Source of the DNA: Struthio camelus
Taxonomy: Eukaryota; Chordata; Aves; Struthioniformes; Struthionidae
Length of the DNA stretch: 64,000 nt
Assembly: GCF_040807025.1 (NCBI RefSeq)
Contig: NC_090964.1
Coordinates: 4,278,001 to 4,342,000, forward strand
Direction: 5' to 3'
This document shows positions 36,211 to 49,400 of the stretch, piece by piece; positions within the stretch are counted from its first letter, which is position 1; every line of letters starts with the position of its first letter. Both the position numbers and the translations under genes were made by a program. The notes below the pieces were generated by a model. It had not been told where the DNA came from and made no database searches. It was given only the letters and a program-made list of their open reading frames with translations.

Positions 36211-39200
36211 GCTACCAGTCATTTGCTGTCACTCTCTTTCCTCCAGAGTGATCTCTCCTCTCTCTAGAGGGTCTCCATGACCTCCACTTCTAAGGAACAT
36301 AAAAATAATTTGCACAGATTTTGTCTGCCATCCCTTTACCCCCAGGGCACTTGGGCATTGTTCACTTGTCCGGATGTTTCCAATACAAACACTGCGTTCC
36401 CTCAATTTGCAGGCACAGATTTCTTTGGGTTTGTTTTTAACTCTTCCCAAGTATAAATGCGGCCTGGCCCATCCAGCGTGCCCAGCATGCCAGCAGAACA
36501 TCTCTGGTCTGTCTATCTGAGATTTTTGGAGATCTTCTGGCTGCTCTTTTCCTGTTCCCCAACAGATGTCCATGGTAAATCCCTGCTCTCTCAAGCCTTT
36601 TGACCACCAAGCTTACACATAATATGTTGCTGTAATTTCAGCTCATATTCCAGTCAGTTTTCAAACACACTTCAGTCATTTCCTTGGCTCTGCTAAATAT
36701 TCATGGCTGTATGTCCTCTATGTTGACATGAGTTTCAAAACAGCAGGGGCAATTTACAGATGTATTCTGGAATATGAGAGGAGGGAAATTATGCAGTTAT
36801 TAATTTACTGCAAGTCTTAGAGACCCGTAAGCTGTGGAAGGATTTCTACAATGCCCTGGGGAAGGCCTCAGCAGCACCCAGCTGGACAGCAGAGCAGAGC
36901 AGCATGCAGTATTTTCTCCAGCAGCCAGCTGACTGATGCCAAGAACTGCAGAACATGCAACAGGCAGGCATCTGTGGACATATCTCAGCTTCCCGAAACA
37001 CCATGGATGCGGTTCTGCTCAATCTGGGGCGGGGGGAAGCGGGGAGGTGAACTCTGAACAAATGAACTTAAAGGAACATTTCAATGCAGTCAAGCCTCAG
37101 GTTCTTAGTGCTTCAGTTGCGTAGCACTCAAATCTCAGCACTCCTGCACATTGTTCACAGCACCTCAGCAGGGAAGGAAGGATGCATCCACTTTCCTTGG
37201 CAGGCTGACATCAGCCAGCAGCTAGTGCTAGGAACAATGCCAGTCACTACTCAAAGACCACGGGCTCGCCTCCAGCTCACTATACAGACACTGGAGCAGT
37301 GGCTGCCCCAGAAAGGCATACGTGCTGCTAGTGACTGGTGGAAAATGGAAGCTGTAAAGAGAAATCTGCTTTGATATCAGGCCATCCTTCCACGAAGGGA
37401 TGACAAGGCACGTTTACCCATTTCTTCCTGATTTCTTCATTTTCTACTGTTCTCCCACCCTTCAGTAGAGCCTGAAGCAATTGCAGATCCAGGGCCAATG
37501 ACTCCAGGGAGCCAGCAGAAGAGACATCAGCTTTCATAGTTACGTGGTACTTTAATCTCTTCCTGTCTAAGGTTTTGTTCAGTACCATGACCTCCTCTTA
37601 TGATCCAGGAGGGTGTCCCAAAACCACGTGTGAGCTGCGTGTCACCGAAATCCGCCTTCCCTGCATGACTTCCTCCTCCTCCACAGATTCAGGGAGGAGA
37701 GAGAGGCTGATTGTGACCTTGGGCCACAGCACAGCTGGGTCATCCTGCAGGAGGGTGTATGTGGTATAAAATGAATGAAAAAGCACACTGTGCCGATCAA
37801 AAAAGAAGAGCATGCAGTGTAAAATCTTTGCTCTGACTTCTGAGCCCTCAAATAACACCCAGTTCTTGAGTAAAACCAGAAAGAAGAGGGTTTGCAAAGT
37901 TTCTCCTAGCCAGCGGCAATACACAATGGAGGGGAAAACAGGCAATGCTATGGAGAAGAATCAAAGGAAGAAGGATGCTGGTCTGCTTTAATTAGGAGAC
38001 CATTACCCAGAAGGGGATCTTGGTCCCCAGCGCCCATGGGCTGGTTCCCAGCCCATGGCCTGGGCTTAACGAAGCTCCCTCCCACACCCCCAGCATGCTC
38101 TGCATCCAACAGGGAAGCAGTGCAGAAAGTTTTCCGACTTATAAGGCCAGCTTTCCAAATAGGTTTTTATTGCCTAAAAAGGATTGTGACATTTAGTAAT
38201 GAAAAGGCCACCAAAGCGCACTTCTTGCTAGACAATGGCAGGGTCCCAGCTGCTGTCTGTAGGTACCACTGGATGCTTTTCTCTTAAAAAGGCGCTCCAA
38301 GGAGCTAGCAGAAAAATGACCAGACAAAGGTGGAATATGCAACACGGAAATGTAATATTTTTCCTGTGTCTAGACCTTTCCAAAAATCATTTAACAAATT
38401 CATCCATCTGGCAGATAAGAATATGGCTTTTATTGTCCTGGTGTAAGAACAGTGTTGTTACACTGACTGCTTAAGCATGGAAGTGAGGCAAAGTCTGCAG
38501 GGGTGAGTCACAACTCTCATTAGATTAAATGGTATATAGAAAAAAAATGGACATACTTGCTGTTATCCATGAACATAGTCTCATTTGTGGTCAAAAATGT
38601 AGTCCTTATTTTCCAGCTATATCATTTGGTCTAATAAAAAACTTTATTCCTTCCCATAAAAATTGCCTTTTTCATTATTGTCTTCCTCAATAAAGCACTC
38701 CTTGCTGGAATTTAAGGATAATTATTGGCTGCTTTATTTCTTCTAACTGCTGCTCAATCTCAGAAGTCACACAATCAATGACGAACACATTCTTAAGTAT
38801 GGAGTTTTATTTAAAGCAAAATTATGATTCACCCTCAAATTTTACATTCAAAGTGCTTTGGAACATAAAAATATGATGTGATGAACAAAGGAGATCTTTC
38901 AGCCAAATCTTCTAGGAAGCAAAAAAAAAAAGCTTTAGTACTGAGTTTTTTTTTTTTGATTGAAAACTGAATCTGAGATGGACTTATGAGTTGTCCACAA
39001 GAAAGGCTGGCACATTCAGTTCTCGCCTGGCTTTCATAAAAACGGCCCACCACAGGGTGTGTGTTTGCGTCTCAGAAGAGAGCTTTACTAGACGAAGCCT
39101 TCTCGCTGGATACAGTCCGCTGCATCTCTCAACAGCCCCTGTACATAGAAAAACCTTTTATTATTCTAAGAAGGGACTGCTTCTATGCTGTCTCAGCTCA

Positions 39201-40189
39201 TTTAACAACACTTGGCCTTTACTAAGCTTTTCTAAGTGGTATCTTTATGGTCCTTTTCAATGTCATTATTAAAGAAGCCATTTCTTTTAGGAGCTCAACC
39301 ATCGACTTTGCAAATTCCTTAAGGACTTCTTCCCTACCTCCCAGCCCCTTGTGATTCTCATTTTTCACTCAGCCTCCTTTGCTCTCAAGACCTTTCTTGT
39401 CTTTCTCTCCTCAGGCCCGACTGCCCAGCCAGGGAACTTCTGCCGAGGGAGACACAGTGTCCCTGGAAAAGAGCACAGCTTTGCTACGTCCGCGTTCATA
39501 TTCTTTAAACAAAGTCAAGGCCCAGGGCTCTGCACAGACTCCTTACTGCAGTTGCAAATAATATCCAGCGATCCTGCCTGCCAGCTTACATACTTTTTCA
39601 AAACTATATTAAGACCCATCTCACTCTCTCTTAAAAATAACACACATCAAGAACGTTGCAATGGCAGAATGGGAACCAGCAGTCTCCAGCTCATACTGAC
39701 AGCCCTAAGGGCTTGTTTCTGGGGGCTGAGTCTCTGAGATTATCGTTCACACCTGCCTAGGAAAATAGAAAGCACTCATTCAGCACAGATCAAGCTTTGT
39801 AATTCATAAAAATCAGGAAGAGCTTAACTAAAACAGGAACGCACTGAAGCTGCCTCGTTACTAAAGCATCAGGCATAGTATAGAGCAAATCCTTGAAAAC
39901 AAACAGTAAATTAAAACATCCATACCTGGAATCTTTCCTATGTCAGCTGAGACTGGTGAGCTTTTCTGTTCTCCTAACTCTTCAGTTTTAGTCTGGTTCC
40001 TTAAGGAAATTGGGTTTATGCAGCCATTTTGTGAGGGGATGCCTGAAGAAGACCCTCAAGGCTCAAACAAGAGCTAGACTTCATTTGGCTTCTAGTACAA
40101 ACTAGGCCCTGAAAGTGCAGTTGTAGAAAGAGTAGGCAGCAGAGGAGAGGAGGAAAGAGAGCACTAAGCAGATGGCATGCAAGACAGAG
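36211..40189. other. Gene-free intergenic DNA with an interrupted long minus-strand frame
   Basis: The minus strand has about 205 codons in one frame from 37960 to 37328, broken only by a TAA at 37600-37598. The translation has a protein-like mix of charged and hydrophobic residues but I recognise no family, and two adjacent open segments of this total length are expected a few times in a window this size. The rest shows only the 38034-38058 hairpin. Confidence 0.4.
38034..38058. repeat. 11-bp perfect hairpin with 3-nt loop
   Basis: CCATGGGCTGG (38034-38044), loop TTC, then CCAGCCCATGG (38048-38058). GC-rich and compact; no neighbouring gene signal. Confidence 0.85.
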
Positions 40190-40310
40190 CAGAGCATTAG
40201 TCTGGAGCCCAAAAACCTATTCCTTGCTCTACACAGCCTGCCTTGACGTCCTTAAGAAAGCCATTGTGCCTCAGTTTCTCAACAGTTCTCAATCTCAGTT
40301 TCTCTCTCAG
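40190..40310 (-). mobile_element. MIR-like SINE fragment, antisense
   Basis: The plus strand carries CCTTGACGTCCTTAAGAAAG, then CATTGTGCCTCAGTTTCTCA, the reverse complement of the MIR region 'gaaactgaggcac'. Decayed at both ends. Confidence 0.55.
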
Positions 40311-41034
40311 TTGCCTTTGTTCTCAATAACAACAAAGGAAAGACAGTAAAGGTCCTATATCTTTGTTAAGTAATGCTTTTGACGCTGCTTTATCTGACGT
40401 TCTCGTAGGGGTCAGAGTGTAATTGTGTGAAAAAGCCAAACACAGAGAGCAGCTCTTGAGGGTTCCCCATGAGATGGGTGGGACCCACCAGGACCTGCCT
40501 TGGCTTTGGTACCACTCAGCACTCTTATTTGTGGCCTGGGGCTCTGAATGGAGAATGAATATATTCAATTTGCACCAAGAGCCCCACAGACATGTTGGAG
40601 GACGGCTTGGAATCCAAAATGCTCTTGCAAATTGGAGAGGTGGTGTGAAAAACCAGGCGGCAGATCAACAGGAACAAGTACAAGCTACTGTGCTGAGGCA
40701 GAACCACTCAGCGGCACAAACACAGGGTGGAACAACTGGTTGGTAGGAGTTCAGCAGAAAAAAGAGCTGGAGGTTAAAACCGATCACAAGCTGAATATGA
40801 GTCAGCTGTGTCAAGCTGTCAAAAACTGACAAACAGTGCACTGGGACATGTAAACAGACACAAAACTGCGAGACGTGTGAAGGCATCTGTCACTCAGCGG
40901 AAGTATTAGAAGCATGTAACCCAGACACAGACATGCCATGGTTTATGTCTGCAGTGGTGCATCTGGAGCTTACGGACATCAACTGCAAAGAGGGAGCTGG
41001 GGTCAGATGCGCGACTGCGATAAGCTCTGGAAGA

Positions 41035-41150
41035 GTTTGCCAGGGGAGGATGTGGAGTCCCCAGGGCCAGAGGAATTTAATATTCCTCCAGGGGATGGAG
41101 AAACCTTAAGGCCCAAATGGAAAAACCTCTGTCAGGAATGATGTTTTTAA
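41035..41150 (+). mobile_element. Old CR1 3' fragment
   Basis: AGTTTGCCAGGGGAGGATGT, GGAGTCCCCAGGG, GAAACCTTAAGGCCC and CCTCTGTCAGGAATGATG follow the order of the old CR1 segment encoding LP-REVVESPSLE and its 3' flank. Interrupted and decayed. Confidence 0.5.
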
Positions 41151-42251
41151 GGATGATCACAGGCTCACTTGGGCTTACAGATACCCCCTGGGCTGCGACT
41201 TGAGTGCCAGTGGAACAGCCGGGCAGCAGAGATGGTCACTCCAACATGAGCACATGGATGGTGCACCTCTGGTTGTGCTAGGATAACTAGGATAACCTGC
41301 ACAGACAGCTGGGGAGACAGAGCATGATCATGGCTGCATCTGACCTTGGGGACTGCAGCTCCCCAATCAAGGGCCTGAGCTGCACATTTATTTTTGATAT
41401 CCTCATGACAACCGCAGCATTAGACTGTGAGAAAAGGAGAGGTAGCCTGAGCAGCTGCTGTCCCTGGGGAGATGCTGGGACAGGCACCCGGACACAGCGT
41501 GTCACTGCCTGGGAGCCGGCAGGGAAGACGCTCTTTCAGGAATCAGCAAATTTCTTTCCCCATTCAGGTCCTTCTCCCGAGTCAGCCTGTTTAACAAGGC
41601 GGCTTCCACTGCCTCCCCATTAACCACTCTCTCCTTGTGGAGAGGAAAGCTTTCCTCCATCTCCAGGTGCAGTGAGGGACCAGGCTGCCAAAAATCAAAG
41701 GCAAATTGGCTTGGAGCATCCTTCTTGGGGACATCTTTCCCTCTGCTGCCAGGGAACAGTGCCCATGGGCTCACCGCTGAGTATGGCAGAAGGGGTCCCA
41801 CAGCAGGGACAGCTTGAGGGTTGCATCACCTGGGGGTGCTCCAGGCTCAGGTCAGGCAAACCAGCACCTGCTCACTTCCTCAAGAACAAGCACCCTCAAC
41901 TTTCCTGGCTCCAGCTTTTAGGGTGCAATCAAGGGAATCTTGTGCCATCCCATTTACTGCCCCCCACCACATCTTCTGCCCTCAACTACACAGGTCTTTT
42001 TTAGCATGAGCCATCCCCACCCCCCCTGTGTGTGGAAGGAAGAGCAGGAAGAGCATTTCCCCCTGTGCTAGCCAGATCCTGTCAGCTGAGCCTAACTCAT
42101 TGCAGCCCCAGATGGTTTAATGTGGGTGGTGATGCACCCACATCATCTGAGTGCCAGCAGCTCTCCTGCCACTGTCCCACAACGTGCTTGGGGCTGCGGG
42201 GGAGGATAATCCAGGGCATTCAAATCCCCATTCAACCTACCTGCATAATGT

Positions 42252-42252
<1 letters not shown>

Positions 42253-42295
<43 letters not shown>

Positions 42296-42319
42296 ATGTG
42301 TATGGTGGGGGGGGGGGGG
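42253..42319. repeat. (TG)n-(TATG)n-G13 compound microsatellite
   Basis: About 16 TG units from 42254, then GTATGTATGTATATGTG, then 13 consecutive G at 42307-42319. The G run is a plausible sequencing-error site. Confidence 0.95.
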
Positions 42320-44515
42320 CAGAAAGGGTAATCCATTTGGCAAGAAGTCCCCCCTCCAAGACACAGGAGATAAAGTAATCTGGCATTGAAGAAGAGCACT
42401 GCACAGCCAGCCCCAGCAGGAACCAGGTCTGGACTCCTGTCACAGCCTACAGACCAGGGCATGGGGCATCATCACCACCTTCAGCTGCAATGCGCATTCA
42501 GAGCCCAGGAGCTCAGAGCATCATCCTGCCAGGAGAAACTTCTTCTGGGCTACCAAATGTTTCCACTTGAGGCAACAAAGTGATACAGGCAGGTGACATT
42601 TAAATAGTTCAGCCCAGACCCTTAAAGGCACTGTGGTGCCTGAGCTGCCAAAGCTAAGCCCTTAAATCATTTTGGAAATCCATGCTGTGGTCTTGTAGGA
42701 CAGAGCAACACAATAGTATTAGGGTTTACCCTCACTGCATAACTGAAGGCAGAGCCTGGAGCTTCTCCCTATCCAGGGCACCAATAGGGATCTCAGTGTA
42801 GAGAAAGATATTTACTGATGCAGATGTGCAAGGATCAGACTACAACAGTCCTTCTTCTGTTCCTGCAACACACTAATACATTTGCCTCTAAACACTGGGG
42901 GCAATTAGCATCACTGTATCACACCAGAGGTACCTTCAGACTTGTATGCAATCCTCTGCTCTGACCTGTTTCAGTTCCTACTACTTTACTGCTCCTGCAT
43001 GTTCTCTTGTCTGTTGGACTTCCTGCAAACAGGGAACAAGATTATATAAAACACAGGAATTACTTACACAGAGCTGAGCAGAATTAAGTCCCTGTCTTTA
43101 AGGATTCTCCCTGCACCAGGGATACACTGTCCTCACAGAGCAACCACACAAAATTCCCCCCCACCCCACAGCAGGAGAGGCTTCCACCTATTCCCAGTCT
43201 CCCTCTACTTAAACTCTCCTGCCACCTGCACTGAATTTTACCCTACACAAGTTATAAACAGCCTTTGGGAAAAGGCAGATGAGAGTGTCTGTGTGTGCTC
43301 AGCTGTTCCTTCTTATGGATTAGTGGCATTTCCTTATTCAGCCCCAGCAACAAATTGTGCTAATTAAGTGTGAGCTCAGGTTGCATCTGATTGCAAGTGT
43401 GAGCAATACTGAGCAGCCTGGTGAGACTCCTGCTCCTGGAGGTCTGGCATGTGAAAGCTGATGATGGAGAGCCATGGGATGGGGATGCTGCCTTTCTGTG
43501 CTTGGTCTCCTTCACTTCCACAGGGAGTGTTGCACAGGGATGCTGGGCTGGCAGAGAGCTCTGGGTATGGTGTGGTTCCCTTCTGATGAAAGGCTAGTTT
43601 GTTTGTTTTTAATCAAATTTCCTCCAAGTTAGTAAAATTGCAACAATTCTCTTTGAATCTGATTTTCATCATGAAAGCTGTTTGTAGCAGCAGAAAGAAA
43701 TGGTTTTGCAGATGTTTCCCTGAATGCTGCATGTGCTATTTGCTAGCCACAAGTACGCCAATGACAGCCCTGCTATTTGTGAAAATACACTGTTTATTAC
43801 TGATCCCAACTGTGCTGATTATTAACAGCCCACCTGCCTTTGGAGGCCTGGATGAGGCTGAAAGATTGTGAAGACGCGAATCCCACAGCAGTTCGATAAC
43901 AGAGATATTGGGGAACAGAGAGACCATCCAGTGCGCTCACATGTGCTGTGGCACCAGGGAGAGCTACGTTGGAGCAAGGGGTGTCCCAAGTATCAGCTTG
44001 AAAACCCAGTGCTCTCCTGGCTGTCTCTGCAACGCTGCCTGCTTCTCAGGGCTGTTTAAGTGCCTTTAATGGGGTATGAACTCCTCCCTGCTGCCAGCCT
44101 CCAGGCTGAGGTGAGACTGGGATGTGATGCTTGAAGCAAAGGGCTCTGGGGAGTAAGTGCCTGGGCTTGGGAAGGGCGGCACCCTTTATAGCCAAGGGGA
44201 AGTGCATGGAAGGGGCTGGGGGCCGGGAGGTGCTTCATTCCCTGCCTTTGCCCAAGTGAAAGTGTTGCAATAGTGAGGAGGGTCCTAGAAAGGCCCCGGG
44301 AACAGCTGGACTCAGGGTAACCCAGCCAGCATGCCTGCCGTAGCCGTCGGTAGGACTTTAGTGGGGATGTTACCAGTGCCACAGGATAATATCCTAATTT
44401 ATAAGTGCAGAAGAGCTGAAGCAGCAGACTGCAGCCCAGAGGCAGTTGACTCACTGGCCTGACTTCTAAGCAATTCTCAGCTCATACTGTTGAATTTCCC
44501 AGCTGCGGGAAGGCT

Positions 44516-44524
44516 CTATAAAAG
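44516..44524 (+). promoter_or_regulatory. TATA-like element CTATAAAAG (no supported transcript)
   Basis: A good TATA-box match sits in GGCTCTATAAAAGACCCC, with GC-rich sequence upstream. No exon, CpG island or conserved start is recognised downstream, so it may be a chance match. Confidence 0.2.
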
Positions 44525-45844
44525 ACCCCTTCTATTGCCAGGGTGGGGGGAATTTCTACTTTGAGAACATCTTCGAGATGAGCAATTTGTTTGTTTCTTG
44601 CCTTGAAATTTGCCACTATAATTAGTACAAAAGGAAAGAAAATGTGCACTTTGTGGCGTTAATTCACCACAATACGAACGTCCTGTGATTGCAATAGTAA
44701 TAGGGTATGTTTTGAGGGGGGATAGCAGATGGGGAAGGCTAAGGAAGTCGAAGCCACTTCTCCATCTGTATTACCCCTGTCTGGTGGGGCTGTGCTGCCC
44801 CCTGCCACTCCTGGATTCCCCCTTCTGAAATAGGTTATGGGCACCACTGCTGGGGACCACCCTGGTCGAACAGGGTCTGTCCCGTTTGGAGGCTGAGGCA
44901 CACGGGGACCTTCCAGCAAGCCCCAGAGCACGGCGCTGGGCAGCGCTGCGCGCCTGGAGAGGCTGCCCCAGAGGCTGCCCCTGGACGTGGGGAGCTGCAC
45001 ATCTCCGTGCCACAAAGGGAAGAAAGGGATGAGTCAGAGAGGAAAAGAGGGGGAGGGAGGTGGGTCGTGAAAAGTCCTAGTTGTTAAAGAGAAAGAGTTT
45101 AAAAACAAAAACAAATCTGCCCCGGCACTCCTGAGAAGCCACCACGGAGGCAGGATGACGTAAGGGCCTTTCGTGCTTCCCACACTGAGCCCTTCATACC
45201 AGTGAACCGACACACACACGACAGCAGTGAGGGTTTCCAGCGCCTTCTGCGCAGGACAGCGCAGCCATCTGCGAGGAGCGGGACGTGACAAATAGCAGCG
45301 GGACGCGGGGCTGCAGGATGAGGATGCGCTCTGCAGAGCATAGATGGGCTTTTTCTGGGGCCTGGCGCAAGCTGACTCTTTGCAAGGCTGGGACATCATG
45401 TGTCACCTCAACGGCAATTCTGGGGGAGGGAAGCCAAAAGAAAAAAAGGTGCAAATGTGACCCAGGCAAATGATAGAGCCAAAGGCAGGAGCACCGTCCA
45501 GAGCAAATGTTTCCACTCATTGAGCAGCCCGCTGGGGATGTGCCGTTATGTTTTGCAAAGCAAAAGCCTTGGGTCAAACAATGCCACACTCAGACCCAGG
45601 CTGGAGGTGAAGTTGAGGGGGCTTATGGCCCCAATCCAAGTACATAGATCATGCTACAAAAAAAGCACAACAGTGTTGTGCGCCGTGGAGAAAAGACCTT
45701 CTGAGAGCAGCCTGGCAGGAGCAACCCTGGAGCAGTGTTGCAGAGAGCCAGGCAGCCCCGGGTCAGGGAGTGGGGCTGTGAGATTCAGATTGAAGAAGGT
45801 ATTTTTGCTGGAGATGGAAAAGGGAATATCCTGTAACGTCTGGA

Positions 45845-46481
45845 AGCGCATGCCAGCAATGTGCCCTTGTGGCCAAGAAAGCCAATGGTATGCTGGGTTG
45901 TATTAGGAAGAGCATTGCCAGCAGGTCGAGGGAGGTGATCCTTGCCCTCTCCTCAGCCCTGGTGAGGCCACGTCTGGAGTGCTGTGCGCAGTTCTGGGCT
46001 CCCCAGTATAAGAGAGACATGGAGCTAGAGGAGAGAGTCCAGCAAAGGGCTACTAAGATGATGAAGGGACTGGAGCATCTCTCAAATGAGAAAAGGAGAG
46101 AAGTGGGACTGCTCAGCCTGGAGAAGAGAAGACGGAGGGAGAATCTTATCAGCGTGTACAAATCTCTGAAGGGAGGGTGTCAGGAGGATGGGGCCAGACT
46201 CTCTTCAGAGGTGCTCAGAGGCAGGATGAGAGTCAACAGGTGCACAATGAAACACAGGGATTTCTGTCCAAACATAAGGGAAAACTTCTCTACTGTGAGG
46301 GTGACAGAGCACTCGAAGAAGGTGCCCAGGGAGGCTGTGGAGTCACCATCCCTGGAGACGTTCAACAGCTGTCTGGAGAGGTTCCTGGCGAATGTGCTCT
46401 AGGTGACCCTGCTGGAGCAGTGGGGTTGGACGAGATGATCTCCAGAGGTCCCTTCCAACCTCACCCAATCTGTGATTCTGA
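45845..46481 (+). mobile_element. CR1 LINE, young, 5'-truncated, intact 3' coding end
   Basis: The frame 45869-46402 (177 codons plus TAG) has no stop or frameshift and carries typical CR1 ORF2 C-terminal motifs: [78 protein letters not shown] and AVESPSLETF. It is followed by the short avian CR1 3' UTR (GGTTGGACGAGATGATCTCC, then GTCCCTTCCAACC) and a terminal TGTGATTCTG. Recognisable CR1 starts near 45845 (CAGCAATGTGCCCTTGTGGC). CR1 elements are usually 5'-truncated non-LTR retrotransposons; this copy lacks endonuclease and most of the reverse transcriptase, so it cannot move on its own. Confidence 0.94.
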
Positions 46482-49400
46482 GGCTCTAGCAGGTCCCATG
46501 CCAGGGAAGGGCACCTCTCCTGTTCCCTTTCTTGGAAGAGCAGCCACAGCTCTTGGGCAGCAGGAGGTCATGCATGCATGTGGAAAGACCTCTGATTCTT
46601 GGAAGCACCTGAGCATTACCCAATCTGAACTGATTTCTGCAGACAGGAGTCTCGGGTGCATGGACCTTTTGTGCCTCTCTTGTTCTGCTTGAGATGGCTC
46701 CGAACTGGCAGCGCTGATTCAGATCAGCTTAAACCAGTCGTGAAACTGCAGCCTTAGCCTGGTGCACAGGGAAGCAGAGAGTCTGCATTTAAGATAGGGG
46801 GTTTCTCTGAGCACGTGCAAGTTGGGCTGGTGGGATGGAGAACGTCAGTGCAGGGCTAACAGCCTGGCCTCATGGAAAGGGGTTAGACCAGGGTGGGGAC
46901 TGGCAGTGGGACTTTGTCTCCCAAGGAGGGCCAGAGAGCCGAGCCTGGGTGCTTTCTGGAAATGGGAAGCGTAAAACAGTGACTGGCCTGGGAGGACTCC
47001 ACCCAGGGCTGCTGGGTCTCCTGAAAACAGCTTGAGGTCCACACAGTACTGCAGGGGCATGGGAAGGCCAGGCTGCAGCCAAGAGAGCAAGACATCTTTA
47101 CTCTGGAAGTGCTGGACACAGGCCGCAGGCTGGTTTGCTCCAGGAGCACGGCCGCACCTGGGCTGCAAACGAGAAGACAATGTTGTTTTTTAATTTCTTT
47201 TTTTGTTTCTTCTTAAATACCAGCGCTTTTTCAGAAAGTGTCTCCAAAGCTGCAGCAACTTGTGTGTGTTACAGGAGCATGCGTTGGAACGAGGTTAGCT
47301 GGGGCGAGGCTGCTCCGTTGCCTTAGGGAGCTGCTGAAGATACAGTCTGTTCCCACTCACATCAGCGGTTATTTATAGATACAGATGTTTCTCTAGCAGC
47401 AGGGTTCAAGCTTTCTTTTTCTTTTCCCTCTTCCTTCTCATTCCTCCTCTGCTCTTTGAAGCAGTGCTGAAGGTAGAGAAAGCAGCTCCAGAAAGCAGCA
47501 GGGAGACAGAGGAATTGTTCCTTGCTCCGGTGTTTAGAAACAAAGTGTGTTTGAGTGGCGTTGAAGTACCTGTGTCCCCAGGGGTCTGGGGCAAGGGCAG
47601 GCTGATGGGAGCAGAGGAGCAGCCTCCCCAAAACCTGCAAACCATGACCCAGACCTTGGGAGCAAGGCTGGCACTTACCCCAGGTCAGACCAGGCTCTGC
47701 CTCAAAGGACTGAAACTTGAAAGCACCCAAGGGAGCAATATTAGCCCCATTTAACCAGGTTGCAGCTGAGGCTTGGCCACTTTGAATGATTCACTGAGGC
47801 CACAGAGGGGGCTGAAAGAAGGATCAGAGTCACTGGAGCACAAGCCTTACCCTCCCTCGCCATGTGTCTACAAGACAAAGCGGAGATATCCTGGAGGCAA
47901 ACACAACCTAAACCCACGAAGCAGCACCAGAAGCATGAGGCAGAGCATCTGAGGTGCTATTTGGTCTCAAACCCAAAAAAAGATGATGGTGAAGGCTGCT
48001 GGCCTGCTACGAGGTCACCAGGGCTGTACAATCCTCTCGGCACAGCATCCACAGCAGGGGCACCTGGCCAGCCGTCAGCGAAGGAGCTGCCCCTGAAGAG
48101 GAAGATCCCTCATGGGTGGAGATCAATTTACAGCCCTGTGTCTCCATAATAAAAAGAGGTTATTTTAATTTCAGTGAAGGGCGATTGTCCCAGTGATTTA
48201 ACATAGCAACACTTTGCATGTGCCTTGTGCTAAGCTCACCAAACACTGCTGAGCCACCAGCGAAGCTGCCAGTACCCTCAGAAAACACTGGGGGACAGAG
48301 AGGGCAACTTCTCCTGGAAGTCCCTAAACTCGAGGAAGGAGATAAACTAGCCCAGGGCATTTATTTGCCTGCACAGGCAGCACGGTGCCCAACACGGGCA
48401 CTGCTGGGTTACACAGGTGGAGCTGTCCCACGTTTTGTTTTTTTTCCTCCTCATCCAGTCTATTCCCATTCCTACACACCCGAAATGTCAGCAAGTCACA
48501 GTGGGACCCAGCTAACCAGCTCCAGCTGTGGTTGAACCAGGGCACGCTAAAATTTGGCTAACAGAGGAAAGCTGACTGCTCCTGGGACACCTCTGTCTGG
48601 TTGCAGATAGGTTTCATGGTGTGGGGTTAGGGCTGAACCCCAGCAAAATTCCCTGCTCCCCACAGCCCACCGTGAAAGGACACCCACTTCACTTGGTGCT
48701 GGACAGGCGCCTAAGCATAACTCTGCCAAACCCTGTGATGGTTCAGGCCCGGCTGGTGCAGGGCCATATCCTTCCTCTCTGGAGGTACAGCAGCACTTGT
48801 AGCACCATTCAACAGCAATTTCCAGAGGCATTTTCACGGCAGAGGTTGAAGGCAGCTGGGGCAGGCAGCTCACTCTTGTCTGCCATACATGAGAGGGCCC
48901 ATGGTTTTCCAGAACCTCAATCACAATCTTCTCTGTCCACCTTCCACTGTCCCACAGCCCCACGTGTAGCCTCATCTTCTACAAACCCTCTGGCCCCCTC
49001 CTTAATTATTTGCCAGCTCTCAGAGGCAACACTTGCATGATGCACACTTGCATGGCCTTGAAGACAGGGCTGCTGCCAGCCTCCCAGACCAGCCTGGGGG
49101 CTTCTTTCCTAGAACTAGGGTTATTCTTCCTCATATTTTAACCCAGCCAGCTACCCAGCCATCTTCTAACACTAGAGCAAGTTTGCTGAACTTCTTGGCC
49201 ATGACTGGGTGGGGATTGAGAAGACCCACTGCAATAAATCCTTGCCAGCGATAGTGCAGCGCTGGCTGTCCAGGAGGACCTGGGCTACCTGTATGCAATG
49301 CCCCGCACCCCGGGGAAGCAATGCTCAGCAAAGCTGCCTCTCTCTCTGAGAGGGAGAGCATTTGCTTTGGAGGCCAGGCAATGGCTTTGCTCCACAATCA

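Larger units (their letters stand above)
41151..45844. other. Intergenic DNA with one large microsatellite
   Basis: Holds the TG/G13 microsatellite and a TATA-like site. GC and CpG rise after about 44200. No exon recognised. Confidence 0.5.

Noticed and set aside
37328..37960. Minus-strand frame of about 205 codons with one internal stop, possibly a decayed retrocopy
   Set aside because: The protein-like composition was tempting, but no family is recognised, there is no poly(A) tail or target duplication, and such interrupted frames are expected a few times by chance in this window.
45400..45906. 168-codon plus-strand frame running into the CR1
   Set aside because: It is in a different frame from the CR1 coding sequence and has no similarity to CR1 or any family I know.
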